Part shown: piece by piece, positions 23,462-40,039 of the stretch
Layout of the letters: each line of letters starts with the position of its first letter
Position numbering within the stretch: the stretch's first letter is position 1
NCBI GenBank assembly: GCA_964035795.1
Contig: OZ038322.1
Coordinates: forward strand, 12,292,038 to 12,356,037
Direction: 5' to 3'
Source: Pterobdella sp. o SKG-2022
Taxonomy: Eukaryota > Annelida > Clitellata > Hirudinida > Piscicolidae
DNA: 64,000 nt
Program-made: the position numbers and the translations under genes
Notes under the pieces: generated by a model
Told to the model about the DNA's origin: nothing
Database searches by the model: none
What the model saw: the letters and a program-made list of their open reading frames with translations, nothing else

Positions 23462-26450
23462 CCTTTGAAACTTTTATTCAATCACGATTTATCGATATTT
23501 GAATTAACTTTTGATTCCATAGACACCGCAGTGTCATAAATATCTTCTTCATTCAATATGAAATTTATAATGTATTAGTTTTGTATAAAAGTTAAAAACT
23601 TTAATTCTTCAAAAAAATTCAAATTATTATAGTGGCATGAAATTGATTAAGTCTTCAAGACCACTTCAGCATGTATATTTATATATAGAACCAGTCCTAA
23701 TACGGTAAATTTTCATTCTTTCAAGCCCCTTACGCTTTATCAATCAATAAACAAACATCCAGTCTTTCCTTTTATTTACCCTTTCTTTCTTCTCACTTAT
23801 TTGATTTTCTGAAAAAAAAAATACTTGAGAGAAAAAAATTCTAGAATTATGTTTTAAGATTATAAGACTTAACCATGAGATGGGTTTTTAAGCACTTGAA
23901 AAAAGTTGTTGTAGAGGTTATGAATTTGAGGTGATTTGGTAAATTGTGCAGCAACTTCAAATCTTCTGTTCCCCCTAAATGGTGTTAGCTCTCACTCTTG
24001 CTATGTCCATTGTGTTCGATGACCTGAGTCTTGTCCTTTTAGGCAATGAAGACACAGTTGATAATTTCAATGAAAGATAAGAAGGGCTTTCTATTTTGAG
24101 ACATTTATGCACTTTTAGTATCATCTTGTATTGAATTCTTTCTTTAATTTTAAGCCAGTATAGATCTTTTAAAACAGGAGTTATGTGATCAAACTTTCTA
24201 GTTTTTGATATCAATCTGGCTGTCGTGTTTTTTATGAACTGGATTTTTTTGTTTTAAAGCTCGTAAAATATGCAAAACTCATTTTTTATTATCACTCAGA
24301 TCTTTTTTTTTAGCAAATTTATCACTTTAGTTATAATTTGATATAAAAATGCAACTATTTTGGTTATAAATTAATTTCATTATTGGTTAGTCTTTGGTTT
24401 TGCAATGTCTCAATGTATTTGATATTTAATTCGTTATGCTTTTTCATATCCAATAATTAAATTTTGTTTTCATTACTAGATTCCTCTATTAGAGTAGTTT
24501 TTGATTTTTTTAGTTATGAACTAATCATATTTTTCAAGTCTTTTGGCCAAACAACTTAAAGAAATTATAAATCTAGCGCTTCATACCACAGCGTTCAACG
24601 GGTTTTGTAAAAATTTTTAATCATATTTGAACTCATTGCAAAGACAGTCGTAGTTGTATGCCTGAATTTTGAGTAAATCTGTTAATTTTTGATAACTAGT
24701 CTTGTGCTTTACCATAGGATATATCGGAACCAAAAAAAAGAGCTATAGGTCTTAGAGTAAAGTATAGTTTTTTTTACTCCCATGTTTCACCGTGTAGCTT
24801 AAGAACGTACCCTATCCTTACCATCAGGTTTTTAGAATTTGTTCTGAAATTTTTTTTGTTTGCTTTTAAAGAACTTGTCCTAGAAACTAGCCTGATGGAA
24901 GCAGACTGATAAAACAGTCAGTGTGGTGCTCACCAAAAATATTAACTTCACTAGACAAAGTTAGTTATTTCAGAGAATTACTGAGAAGCAAAAATGGGTT
25001 GTTTAGATTTGTACTCCAAAAAGGTAGCAGCCCCATCAGCTAGCACCCTCAATTTTTGGAGTGCCTTTTAATGCCATGCTCAAAGCAGCTTTTCTGGTCT
25101 AACTGCATGCTATTTAAGCAAAAAATTGAAATACTCATTGTGAAATTTACGCTAATAAATCTGTCAGCTTAATATGTTTTCTCTTTTTAAGGTGAACACA
25201 AAAATGGGGACTGTGCTATTATTATGTCATTTGAAAAATAGATGATATTTTTTTAACATTAATTTATTTTGTTGATACATCTTTTTAAATTTTTGAAAAC
25301 GAACTGAACTAAACTTGGCTTTCAAGACATCGTTAAGTCTAATGTGAGGTCATCTACACAGGTTTATGGCTGTACAACTGGTAGAACAGTGAATTGGCCA
25401 TGAATATAAAGAGTAAATACCATTGAGCATTGTATTTTTATCATCAAATAAGTTTAAATAAAAAAAAATTTACATTTTAACAATGAAATAATAAAATAAA
25501 GAATACGTTCGTATTCCATAAAAATGGGAAAAAACTTCACAAAGTTACTTTCCTTATAATTTTTTCCAAATTAAAAATTTTTTTTCATCATAGTCTAAAA
25601 CGTTCGACCAGGACCCTGCAAGAACATTATAATAACGAAAAGCAATTAAATTGAAAGCGCCAAAGTTGTTTATTATAATGAAATTGTTTCATTCAGATAA
25701 AACAAGAATATTAAAAAATTATTTCAAAACTTAACGGTTCAATTTTTCTTTGAGAAGACTATATTTAACTTTTTTCTCAAAATATTATATAAATATGGCT
25801 TTATAATAGTTATTTTGATAAGAATTCCAGCCTAAATGCATATATTATGTTCATATAATTAATCCTGATAGTATAAAATATTTTTTTAGTTAAATTTTCG
25901 AGTTTTTTGAAAATTCGATTAATCTTGCTCAAATATTATAATTAATTAGTTTGGCTCATCACTATTTTTTTGGAATAAATTGTTGATCTACGCCATTTTT
26001 CTATTTTAATGACTATTTTTCAAATTTATTACTTTTAAAATGAAATCTCGAGTTTTTTAATTTTTGGGACTAAGGTAATTCGATTTATTTTTCACAAATA
26101 ATCATTTGTACCTATTTTTGAAAAATTATTTCGCAAAATTAACGGATTTCGCATTAATAAATTTGTCGAGAATCAATCTTTATGACTATATTAATATAAC
26201 CAAGCCGGTTGATTTCAAAACAAGCACTTTGACATTTTCTGCTTTTATAAAACATTGCAAAACTATTTGTTGAATTTCATTGAACGAAAACAATATAATT
26301 TAATTTTTTAATCGTTTGAAATTGTATAATGAATTCTTATAATATCGTAAAACTCAGGATGAAAAACTTTGAATTATCATTTTTGGAATTTTCATCATAT
26401 TTTTTCGATGACATTATTCAGAATCGAAAGCACTCTGTTAAAAATTGGAA
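23462..26450. other. Spacer between BUD22-like gene and PBX
   Basis: Both flanking genes read away from this spacer, so it should hold both promoters and possibly the 5' untranslated exon of PBX. It contains a retrotransposon remnant at about 23860-24250. A block at about 24690-25420 is more complex and GC-richer than the rest but has no frame I can support. Confidence 0.55.
23860..24250 (-). pseudogene. Remnant of non-LTR retrotransposon reverse transcriptase C-terminus
   Basis: Read on the minus strand, the segment gives FIKNTTARLISKTRKFDHIT, then PVLKDLYWLKIKERIQYKMI, then KCLKIESPSYLSL, and after a stop/frameshift near 23975 GNRRFEVAA and FFQVLKN. This is the order seen at the C-terminal end of many LINE-type reverse transcriptases (ARL...TRKFDHITPVL, LHWLPI..RI.YKI, PSYLS, GDR.F..AAP, LK). 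The catalytic part of the polymerase is missing and the frame is broken, so this is a dead fragment. The clade cannot be assigned by eye. Confidence 0.78.
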
Positions 26451-29433
<2,983 letters not shown>

Positions 29434-32400
29434 AGCCTCTTGCCATCCACTCTATTGTCAATGACAAGTTATTCTTATGTTTTATAGCAAAATTTTTACA
29501 TCTCTTCTAGTGTCTAGTCTTCATTCCATCTAACCTCAGAATTTCTCTCTAAAAAGCCTTTCAATACCGTCATCATCCTCACACTCATCAAGACTGTCAA
29601 ATTACGTTTCAATTTACCCATTATTGTACATATGACGCGAGCATATAGTCGCTACATTATATCCTTATTGTTACTTTTACATGTTTTAATGTTATATTCG
29701 ATGATTAAGCATGGGATATGTTATATGTTGTATTTGCCGTTGCCATACTAGCATTATCATTATGAAGTAAAATTATTAAAGTAGCATGAGTTATATGCCT
29801 ACACCATCGTCATACTCCATTAAGCATCTGTTATACATGACTTGTATCTTATCCTCGTGTGTCGTCGTAACTTCTAGTGCATATTCATTACTTAGTCTCA
29901 TTGCTCGTCATTAATTTAATATTTATATTTCCTTTACTTCATTCGTGTTTAAACAGCGTCAAATTATTTTTGATTAAATCTTTTACGATCATTACATATA
30001 TCATTATTATTTATTCAAAGCTAATGAGATTACTGAGATACATTTTATAAATGCATAGTCGATTCGATTGGTTGTTAGGAAAGGTAATTATTGCATTTTT
30101 TAAATATTTTTTCATTCGTTGCTACTTAGATTTTAATTTTCAAATGACATATTCAAGAGTTTGCATGCGATCATGCCTGTATTTATTTACGTGTTGTCTA
30201 TTGTTATTTTATATACACGAACAATGTAGTTAATTGTAAATACAAGTTTTGAGTTTTCGCTACAAAATAGAGATAGAATGTCGTTGTTGGTAGCATTGTT
30301 TCGGTCATTGATGTGTGTATCATGTCGTCTCACAAGACATCTTCATGTTAGTATTATTTAAACCTTCAATCGTTATTCCATCGTGGCGATGAATGTTGTA
30401 GTATGTGAGTTCAAACAATGTCACACAATTTTTTGTTACATAGGCCACTCATTGGACTTTGTTTTAACTATCATTTGGTAGATGTAGTAGTCTCTTTCAT
30501 GTTGATTTATTAAGGAAAATCATAAGTTTTTGTGTTGATGAATAATTTTTAGTTAAATAATACAATAAGTATCAATAAGATTATTTGCTTGTATATAATT
30601 TTTCATAATGCTTAATATACCTCAATAGTGGTTTTGTGTCTGTGTGCTTGATACTTTCCATTGTAACAGAAATTTCAATTTATTTTTGTATATAAAATAT
30701 TTTTTTCCTGCTATAATTTATTGAACATTACTTTATACAATATTTAATTTTTTAGTTTTGTAAAATTGTCTTTTTACTTTTCAGATTGTTAGAAATTTTT
30801 ACATTTATTTAGAATTTTCTCAATATTATGTCCACCATTAATTGTATTTAATTTCTACGTCGTTAAAACACCTACCTCTAATTTTGTTTGAAGACAACAA
30901 TATCAACATTAAGAACTTTTTGATTAATGTTCATTTAGTGATGAACCAATGCAAACGTCTCAAGTCATTGAAAATCTTTTGCTTCTGTACTATTTCCACA
31001 TTTTCACTTGGTGTCAAAGAAGTGCATGGGTGTTTGATGCCAATGAGTTTGTGTTATTTATGTGCATGAGTTTCATTTTAGTGGAAGAATCCATGCATTT
31101 ATATTCCAGTCTGCAATTCACGTACGTTATTATTTATTCATTATTTTAATAAAGTCGTTCTAAATCGTCTTTGTTTTATCAATCTCAAAACTTGACTCTA
31201 AATGAAACAAAAGGCAATGAAAATTATCAGGACAAAGTCTATACTAGAACTTAGAATTCGCCTTAATTATAGATCTGTTCTGCCGTCTCTTGTTTTTTTT
31301 GTGCGAGTCGTTCAATCAATTAGTACTCAGTTCTATAGCATTTTGCCTCATTCAAAAGCGCTTGCCACAAAAAGAAGACAGTCTGCTCAAAATCGATCAT
31401 AATGCAAATTAATGTTTTAACAACTCATTTCTTTTTATGAGGTTTTTCATATAGTTCTACACTTCATTCAAACCATCATAGAGATTTAATATCAAAAAGT
31501 TATTTAACGATAGAAATAAAACCAAAAAAGTAAAATATTATGCGTTAAAATAACGTACTTCATAGAAATATTTTCAAAATTCATCATTAAAAGGTTTAAA
31601 ATTGAGTTTTCAAACTAAGTTTCAAATACATTTTCAATTAATTGATGAATGCTGATTGATGCGTCACTGAATGGAACGTTCAAGTTTAAACCAATATTAT
31701 TCATCAGAGCTAGTGATTTGAATAAGTTTATACTTAATTTATCAATGTGTCGATAAATTTCTTTTAAAAGGATTTTGAATAAGAAATTTTTGAAAGCTGC
31801 TTAAGTTTCAACTCTGCCTTTTATTCATTGTCAATTTCAACATTATTTTACGCTTTTATAAGAAAATGCTGTAAAATATTAATTTTTACTTTTTGAAATT
31901 TTTATTTTAGTTTGTTAATTTTACATGAAATACTTATAAAGACATCAATATATTATGTTAATGCATATTTCTATTATTAAGCATTCATAATAGATTTTGT
32001 GTCAGCAAAGGTATTCACTATGTATTTAAACAATTTTGAGTGTTTGATTAGCTAAGTTCCATTGGTGTGAATCTTGACACTGTTGAAGGTGTGTTTTGTT
32101 AATTTTTGTCATTTTAAACTATTGAAACTTCTTATTGGAGAGTTTAACAATTATCTACAGTTATCATGTATAGATTAAGTATTTACAGTTAAGAATACAC
32201 AGTTTAATCATCGTTGTATTTGTATGTTAATCGATAAATGTTGTTTCAACTTTGCTCAAGTTTAACTAAACAATTTAAGTATGGAATTAATTTTAGTTAT
32301 TCACAATGATTTTATTATCAATAAGTGAGCCAGTTATAGTCACATGATAAATTCATTATTTTCTTGTTGGTCCATAACTCAAAAAGCTTCAAACTACTAA

Positions 32401-32651
32401 GACTAAATTAATGTTTTATGGAAAGCAAAATTGAAATACTCAAGTGAAGAAAATCAAAGTTATTTTTGATAATTAAAACAAGATTTTAAATCTTGCTTTA
32501 ACAGCAAAAACGTCTTATGAGAAGTATAAATCTAAAATTAATACTCGAACATTCGCTCAAAGCTTCACTACTACTAAATCAGCACAATTAATTGAAAAAA
32601 TCTTGACTTGAAAATGCTATTAACTCTAAAATAATAACGAATCAAGTTGAA
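29434..32651. other. PBX 3' region and spacer to EF-hand gene
   Basis: No coding exon is supported here. The first about 1.7 kb, to an AATAAA at 31148-31153, is less AT-biased than typical introns of this window and could be a long PBX 3' UTR. The remainder is AT-rich spacer and must include the promoter of the EF-hand gene. Confidence 0.45.
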
Positions 32652-34697
32652 ATGGCTGAAGAGAGATATCGAAAGTTCTTCATTGAAGCGGATACTGACA
32701 ACAGCGGGTATTTAACGGTACATGAGTTGGTGTCTATGCTGAGAAAGAAAGGTTACTCAGGAGATGAAGAAACTATCAAAGTTAATACTCATCATTAGAA
32801 TTATTACTATTGATATCATTATGATAATTCTTAGTAGTATTTAAAAATTTATATAAATGAACATTAAGTGAATAAGGAATAGGTCATACGATCGATAAAT
32901 CAAAATAACGAAACATAGCAACTTTAAGAATGTGCGCCCAAATAACCAATTTTTTACATTTACTTTATCCTAAAAAGCTAACATTCAGCTTAACTTTTAG
33001 GAAATTTTACCATTTAAAATGACTCAATTAGTATTTAGCGACTCATACTTATAATCCAATTTCTCGATTCGAATATTAAAAAATTCAATTACTAATTTTT
33101 TTTTCAAAAATAATAAAAGTAAAAGCAAGACATATAAACGACGTTTCGTTATTAATATTAATTGACCTCGATAATGATGGCACTCAGCTCGTTGTGATCC
33201 AAGAGGTTGGCTCAATGACTCTCTGGTTTACGTATTAGTGGCATAATTGACTCAGATTATTGAATATTATTAGTTTCGATATAAATTTTATTTGAAAATG
33301 AAAAAGTCATTTATGTTGAAATTTTGTGATCAATTCGGTGGGAAAATTCAACAAAAATGAAAACGAGACACATTTTCTTGACACGCTATATGGTACTAAA
33401 TCAATAAACGTGTTTCTGAAATCTTTATAAGCAATATCAAAAACGAAAATTGAATATTCTTTTAACGATATTTATTTAAAAAGCATTGGAAATTAAGTTT
33501 TTTCAACATTTAAACCATGAACACAAAATTGATTTATCTATCTCTCCAGTGTCATTTTACATCAGCTGACAAATCTGATGACGACAAGATCTCATATGAT
33601 GAGTTCATGGAGGCTATGGGCTGTCAAAATAAAAACGTCCATTCGTTAGTACATACTTGTTTTATTAATTATTCATGGTACGTATATGGATCATCTATAT
33701 TATATGTTAATACATATATAGGATATAAGTGTTTTTGTATATCATATGATTATAAGGGTTGAACTTTATAAGTTCTATATTATTAGTGTTAAAAACTTAG
33801 TCAGTTTACTTTGGCTCATAAAAATCATTATACATTTGTTGAGACTTTGTAATGAAACTATGAACTTTTCTTGTTTCTCAGACTATATCTATTGTAAAAA
33901 AATTAAAATGTTTTAATTGAAATCTTTGACTGGTGTAAAAATATTCATGTTCAAAATATGAATTTTTTTTAAATATTATAACAATATCGAGTTAAAAATC
34001 TGAATTACGATATATAAAGATGAAACAAAAGCACATTATGGTAGATGCATCTGAAAATTTTGTATTAAACTGAAACCACATATTTAAATTAACTTATTAC
34101 AACACAGAATAATAATTATAATCTTTAATATAGATTAATTTATTTTCTTCTATAATCGAAATAAATTTCAAGAAAACTTTTTATTTTTCAAAAAAATTTT
34201 TCATAATTACGTTTCTTTTACACAAGCTCAACCAGAATTTAAAAAAAAACGATACTTTTCATAAAGCTCGACTATTCTTATACGAATTAAACATTGACAA
34301 TATCGTATTGCTTCTTGAACAGAGCAGCGACAATGAGGGCAGTCTTCAGAAAGTTTGATGCAGATGGCAGTGGTAGTATTGACCGCAAGGAACTACAAAA
34401 TGTTTGTCGTTCATTCCTTTTTGCTTTTAACTGAAATATAATAAAGATAACCAATAAATTAAATATAACACCTTGGTTTGAAAAAAAATTTTTAGTTTTA
34501 AATACATTTTACTCATACATACAATTTCAACCTATCTTGAACCTAAATTTTCAACCAAAACTCTTTTCCTGAAGGCTTTGAGTGAATTGGGTACTGAACT
34601 TTCCCAAGATGAAGTAGATAGAATCATAGAATTAGCTGACCGAGACAACTCTCAGTGTCTCAACTATGAAGAATTCGTTAAAGAGTTGTTCGAGTGA
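32652..34697 (+). CDS. Small four-EF-hand calcium-binding protein (calmodulin-like)
   Basis: A protein of about 142 residues in four exons: 32652-32780, 33550-33644, 34323-34401 and 34575-34697, all joining in frame. Each exon carries one EF-hand loop: DTDNSGYLTVHE, DKSDDDKISYDE, DADGSGSIDRKE and DRDNSQCLNYEE. All four keep Asp at position 1 and Glu at position 12. Loops 2 and 4 lack the usual Gly at position 6, which may alter their geometry or affinity. The protein resembles short calmodulin-like or 16-kDa calcium-binding proteins of invertebrates rather than calmodulin itself, because the linker and helices differ. It is probably a cytosolic Ca2+ sensor or buffer; the target is unknown. 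The ATG at 32652 is the first Met in the frame before EF-hand 1. Confidence 0.9.
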
Positions 34698-34822
34698 ACT
34701 TCTGTTGTGATAATTCCCCATCGATAATACTGAGAATATTTATGTAGAGACAAAAAGCGATATAGTTAGAAATACTTTTAAAATTTTAGTTTTTTTGTGA
34801 AATTGTGCTTTTGTTATGAATC

Positions 34823-34828
34823 AATAAA
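34823..34828 (+). terminator. Poly(A) signal of EF-hand gene
   Basis: AATAAA about 125 bases after the TGA at 34695-34697. Confidence 0.65.
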
Positions 34829-36238
34829 GTTTTTACGCTTTCTGATATAAATTTTGAAAGTTCTATACGATAAGAGCTTAGTGCATAATTATATCAGGAT
34901 AAACGTTACTCTTACGATTGACTTTATGAAACATAAAAAAATGATTATTTTTATAAAAGCAAGTTATAGTCGATTTATAACTTTCTAATTAAAAATTTTT
35001 ACCACAAATATGTGCTCCTTCTTTCGCTCTCAAAAGAATACTAAAATATGAATATAAATTTGATGTTACAATCTCAAAAAAAAGCTTGGAACATAAAAAA
35101 TAATAGTGTTTACTTTTCAGAATTTTTTGAAGATATAAAAAATTCATGGAATATTTTCCCACGAAATATAAATAACTTTGTTGTATGGGAAGCTTGTGTC
35201 AGATTTGAAAATGCTGATTCAGTTTGATCGTGAAGATTCCGTCTATTTATTGATTGATTAACTTAAAATGTTTTGCAATAATTTTGAAGCGAGCATGTGC
35301 TTTATTTCGTATCTTTGTGAGGCTCTTTTTGTACCAGATGCGTTTCCTACCCACGCTGGCGAAAATGTTCAGTTCAAAAAACTGGCTTTATTGCAAAGTT
35401 CTTTGAAATATTCTTACATCTGAGACAAAGCCTGTATAAGGTATGACTTATAGCACACAAAACAAGAGATGGAGTGATAAGCATACGGTTCAAGTGGCAG
35501 ACCCAGGATGAACGATTAACTAATAGCGAGTAGCAGAAAAAATATATTGTACTTTTACTAAGTAAATAATAATTTAAATAAGATATACAAGTTTTTGGAA
35601 AACTATTCAAAAAATAAAACTTTTCATCAAAGAAATACATTTTATAGTGTATTTTTGAATAAATATCTATTAATGTGTGTGCCTGATATAAGTTTTGAAG
35701 GCTTTTTTACTTAACGAAAAAAACAAGCAGATGCTATGAGAATTCACACCGCGTATGTTGAAAACACCTTCCACAATTGATCATGTTTTAAACTATATTA
35801 CCTTGAAGTACATACTTTTCTATTTTTGCTTTCATTCTTCAACTTTGTACTATAACTTTAACTTATTAGCATTTTTTTAAAAACAAGTTTATGGAAAATA
35901 GAACTAAAGTTTTAGATAAGAAAAACTTTATAATTCAGTGATATATTTAAGATACATCCTGTTTGAGATTTCAATTTAACTATTAAAATTATTGAAATAC
36001 ATAAGTAGCTTGGTTTTGGACCATCATATCTGTTCTATAATTAACTTAAAATTATGACGTCCGAAATAAGGTTTTAGGAATTAAAATATCAAACAAAATG
36101 AGTTTAAAGACCTTATTTTAATAGATCAAAAGCAAGTTTTAATTAGCAAACTCTTATTACTTGTTAATTAAAACTCAAAAGATATCAAAAATAAATATGG
36201 ATAAAGATTAATACTGAAAGTGAAGTTATCTACGATCA
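34829..36238. other. Spacer between convergent EF-hand and adenylate kinase genes
   Basis: Both neighbouring genes end here. No exon, RNA or repeat is evident. A short stretch near 35300-35530 is more GC-balanced but has no coding frame that I can support. Confidence 0.55.
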
Positions 36239-36244
36239 TTTAAT
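36239..36244 (-). terminator. Possible adenylate kinase poly(A) signal (ATTAAA)
   Basis: On the minus strand ATTAAA lies about 22 bases after the TAG stop at 36269-36267. It is a common variant signal but close to the stop, so this is tentative. Confidence 0.35.
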
Positions 36245-36266
36245 GGGAGTCTTCTGTAGTTGTCAT

Positions 36267-38072
<1,806 letters not shown>

Positions 38073-40027
38073 CTGGATGGAAACATTATTTGTTAAATAA
38101 ACATTATTTATTGTACACAAAAATATTCTTGAAACCTGAATTGCTAACCTGGGAAAACCTGAATAAATCATTTTAAAACATTAAGTGATTTAAAATTTAA
38201 AGTTCTTCTTTAGCGCTTAAGTTTACGAAAAAACTAGCACTAATTAACAAGTTTTTAAAATATGCTTATTGATTTTTTTGACAATGAAATAAGCATAAAA
38301 TAACTAACTGGCATTTTTTAAATTTTTTTTTAGAGTCTCAGACAAAATATTTTTAAAGAAAATAACTTGAACACTTTTGATATTGGTTACAGAATAGCGC
38401 TTTTATCTGATTGGATATATGGCATACGAATATACGGATCGATTTGTGCTCTGATATGAGAGTATGTATGCTTTTCGAGATATATCCGTAACACATTGTT
38501 TTTTCAAATAACACGGGTAAGTAAGCGGAGTCGTTGCTTGGTTAGAAAAGCTCTGCACAGATCATTTTTATGAAAGTTTAAAGCTTATATATACGTGCAT
38601 AAAGTTAACTTTTTTGTTTTTATATTTTATTGTTCTTAGATAATTGAATATGAACAATTTTTGCAATTTATTAATTATGCTAATTGTAGGCTCAGCCTTT
38701 TTCAAACATCCTCATCTCAATTTTTATCATATTTGCTTAAAAGATTCTCACAAACAGTTGCAAAAATTTGATGAAACGAATGTGCAGTAATTTCTAAAAA
38801 AAAGTGATTTCAAAATTTTTTAACACTAAATTTTTAATTTTTTTCTGTACTTCATTCTTTTGAGCTAAAATCATTGCTACTCAACAAATATATCTTCGAA
38901 TAGAAAACTATAATTATATTTTTTATCTAGTTTCTTATCTGAGTTTAAAAAAGTATTTTTTGAAGATTTAAATATTTGAATCTGATTAATTAAATATATT
39001 TACAAATATTATAATATTATATAGTATAGAAAAGCCAAACGCGCCCACATAAATAATATACAGCGAGCTCAAAAGATCTTCTAAATTCACCTTTTCTATC
39101 AATTATTGGTGAGTAAAAAAGTTTTGAGTTTTATTAACATTTATTATTAATTATAATTTTTTTATTCAGTTTTAAAAGTTTTTTTTATGTTAATTAGTTT
39201 CTTAATAAGTTATAGGTAAATTTAAATCCTTTTTTGTTTAATGAGTATTTGTTATTGAATAATATAAATTAACAATTGATATAATACTAGTTGTAAGTTT
39301 TAAGGTTTTGTAGGATAAAATTAAAACAATATATCGGTTCGTTTTGAAACATTTTTACATTTTTGTCAACAAGGGCGTAATGATTTTGAAAGAATGTCCG
39401 CTTTCGTAAATTATTATGGCACTTTTTAAGTTTTTTGTTTGTTTTCTAGTGTTAATGCAAAGGCGACTTACAATTTCAAAATACTATTTGTTTATTGAAA
39501 ATCAATATTGCTTCTGAAAATATTTTCTATAAAAGCTGCATAAAAAATAATTTTGAAGTTTTCATTCCAGGCATCATCAAAACATGCATTTGAGCATGTA
39601 GAATAGTGTTTTTAGGATTTATTTTCACATTAAAAAACTAAATTTAGTTGTTTAAAAGTTTAATTTAATTTTTAGGATATATCATTTATAAAGTTTCAAC
39701 TACTTTTTACAGATTTAGCATTGGTGCTGATGAGATTTAAAAATGAAATATTTGACAAAAAATAACATTTCTGATGGAAGGTATTTCATATTAATTAATG
39801 TACTCAAACTCCCAAAACTATGTTTTATTCATACTCAACGTTTATTTATTTCAATAAAATTTGCAATGTAAAAATTTAAAATCTCTTTAATAAAACTCAA
39901 TGTAATTACAAGATCTTTGAATACAATTTTCAAGCAAGTTATTTATCATAGTATTTTACACTAATTTACACATAATATGTAGATCCATTAGGCACTTTTA
40001 AAACTTACTAATCACCAGTGAGGAAAG
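38073..40027. other. Spacer between divergent adenylate kinase and SCHIP1 genes
   Basis: It should contain the first exon of adenylate kinase (minus) and the 5' exons and promoters of one or both genes. The block at 38390-38620 is less AT-rich and is a candidate promoter region. No exon was recognised. Confidence 0.5.
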
Positions 40028-40039
40028 GCAAGAAAACAG

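Noticed and set aside
26445..26450. TTG start two codons upstream of the PBX ATG
   Set aside because: Eukaryotic initiation at TTG is unlikely and the ATG at 26451 is in the same frame.
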